From contig NZ_BAABRP010000006.1 of NCBI RefSeq assembly GCF_039545055.1, positions 1-64,000 on the forward strand: 64,000 bases of DNA, in the 5' to 3' direction. Source of the DNA: Deinococcus carri (GTDB lineage Bacteria > Deinococcota > Deinococci > Deinococcales > Deinococcaceae). This document shows, one piece after another, positions 63,436 through 64,000 of this stretch (the stretch's first letter is position 1; every line of letters starts with the position of its first letter). Made by a program: the position numbers and the translations under genes. A model generated the notes under the pieces. It worked only from the letters and a program-made list of their open reading frames with translations, ran no database searches and was not told the DNA's origin.

Positions 63436-63846
63436 ATGACGACTTCCGATGCCCAGGTCCGGCAAAAGCTCACGGCCCTCGCCCAGAGCCTGCGCGCCTT
63501 TCACTCGGCGCTGCTGGACTTCGCCAAGGGCGAGTACGAGTTCCTGCACGGCCCGGTGAAGGGTCCCTTCGCGCTGTACTCGCTGGTGATGAACGACCCC
63601 TCGTTCCAGTGGCTGCGGCCCCTCTCGGGCCTGATGGCGACACTTGACGAGGTGCTGGACCAGAAGGACACCACGCTGACGGAGCGCAATGTGGCGGACG
63701 TGCGGCAGGCACTGGGCCTGCTATTTGCCGACACGGACACCCGCTTTGCCGACTTCCGCGCCGGGTATGCCCGCGCCGGGGGCGACGCCCGTGTGCGCGA
63801 GACTGAAGCCCGCTGGCGCGAGACGCTCAGCAGCCTGGAGGCCTGA
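63436..63846 (+). CDS. Conserved-looking protein of unknown function
   Basis: 136 residues, mostly helical, no signal or membrane segment. [20 protein letters not shown] and [20 protein letters not shown] are the most structured parts. TACCCT lies 6 nt before the ATG (leaderless). The pth start follows 1 nt after the stop. I do not recognise the family. Confidence 0.65.
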   Translation: MTTSDAQVRQKLTALAQSLRAFHSALLDFAKGEYEFLHGPVKGPFALYSLVMNDPSFQWLRPLSGLMATLDEVLDQKDTTLTERNVADVRQALGLLFADTDTRFADFRAGYARAGGDARVRETEARWRETLSSLEA

Positions 63847-63847
63847 C

Positions 63848-64000
63848 TTGCGGCTGGTCGTGGGCCTGGGCAATCCGGGGGGCCAGTACGCCCAGACCCG
63901 CCACAACGTCGGGTGGCTGGTGGTGGACGAGGTGGCCCGCCGCTGGGGTGCGGTGTGGCGCAAGGAAAAGGACGCCGAGGTCGCGGAAGTGCGCGTCGGC
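63848..64000 (+). CDS. pth: Peptidyl-tRNA hydrolase, N-terminal part (runs off the window)
   Basis: The first 51 codons from TTG at 63848 give [21 protein letters not shown], the Pth signature with the catalytic His in TRHNVGW (quoted within 20 residues: [17 protein letters not shown]). The enzyme releases peptides from peptidyl-tRNA. It is coupled to the preceding gene. The rest lies outside the window. Confidence 0.93.
   Translation, partial: MRLVVGLGNPGGQYAQTRHNVGWLVVDEVARRWGAVWRKEKDAEVAEVRVG

Overview
The window is a high-GC chromosomal segment that reads as a Deinococcus. The reasons are: a FrnE with the CPWC active site and a second Cys pair at 239/244; a poxvirus-type topoisomerase IB directly behind ung; menaquinone made by the futalosine route (mqnA, mqnE); an HspR-type HAIR operator on dnaK; a zinc-finger-less DnaJ; and at least 20 genes whose start codon lies 5-8 nt after a TANNNT -10 box, the mark of leaderless mRNAs that are common in this genus. 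The species cannot be fixed from the sequence alone.

Layout. 1-8.6 kb: the end of an IS1-type element, an ABC exporter, a tethered cytochrome c, then a futalosine/menaquinone group (mqnE, NTF2-like, mqnA) running into dinB-like and alkyltransferase-like genes, and a carboxylesterase. 8.8-14.9 kb: proteostasis block ftsH, dnaK-grpE-dnaJ, flanked by two inverted copies of a terminator-bearing repeat. 15-24 kb: CBS protein, secreted subtilase, aldolase fba, aminoadipate-type aminotransferase, murI-rph, DoxX. 24-31 kb: methyltransferase, trmB, GidA-like flavoprotein, HD-GYP sensor, ComEC-like MBL protein. 30.9-34.8 kb: a response regulator and a two-kinase hybrid sensor. 35-42 kb: tldD/tldE, frnE, msrB, esterase and a Thr/Gly repeat protein. 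42.4-44.5 kb: an AT-rich two-gene island (double zinc ribbon protein plus a HEPN-like protein), wedged behind carB. 44.5-58 kb: arginine/carbamoyl-phosphate genes carB, an ArgO-like exporter, argG (with tandem ARG boxes), argH, a short N-acetylglutamate synthase and carA, with several GNATs. 58-64 kb: ung-topIB, VOC/MarR/TetR redox-type genes and the start of pth.

Two dispersed repeat classes fill many gaps. One is a family of degenerate heptanucleotide repeats (five fixed bases plus two variable ones), usually arranged as inverted arms; it supplies the dnaJ Shine-Dalgarno and extends one coding sequence. The other is an approximately 85-110 bp hairpin repeat, with all three good copies placed as terminators 3' of a gene. 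The strongest candidate for an undescribed system is the AT-rich two-gene island at 42452-44413. No tRNA, rRNA or CRISPR array was seen.
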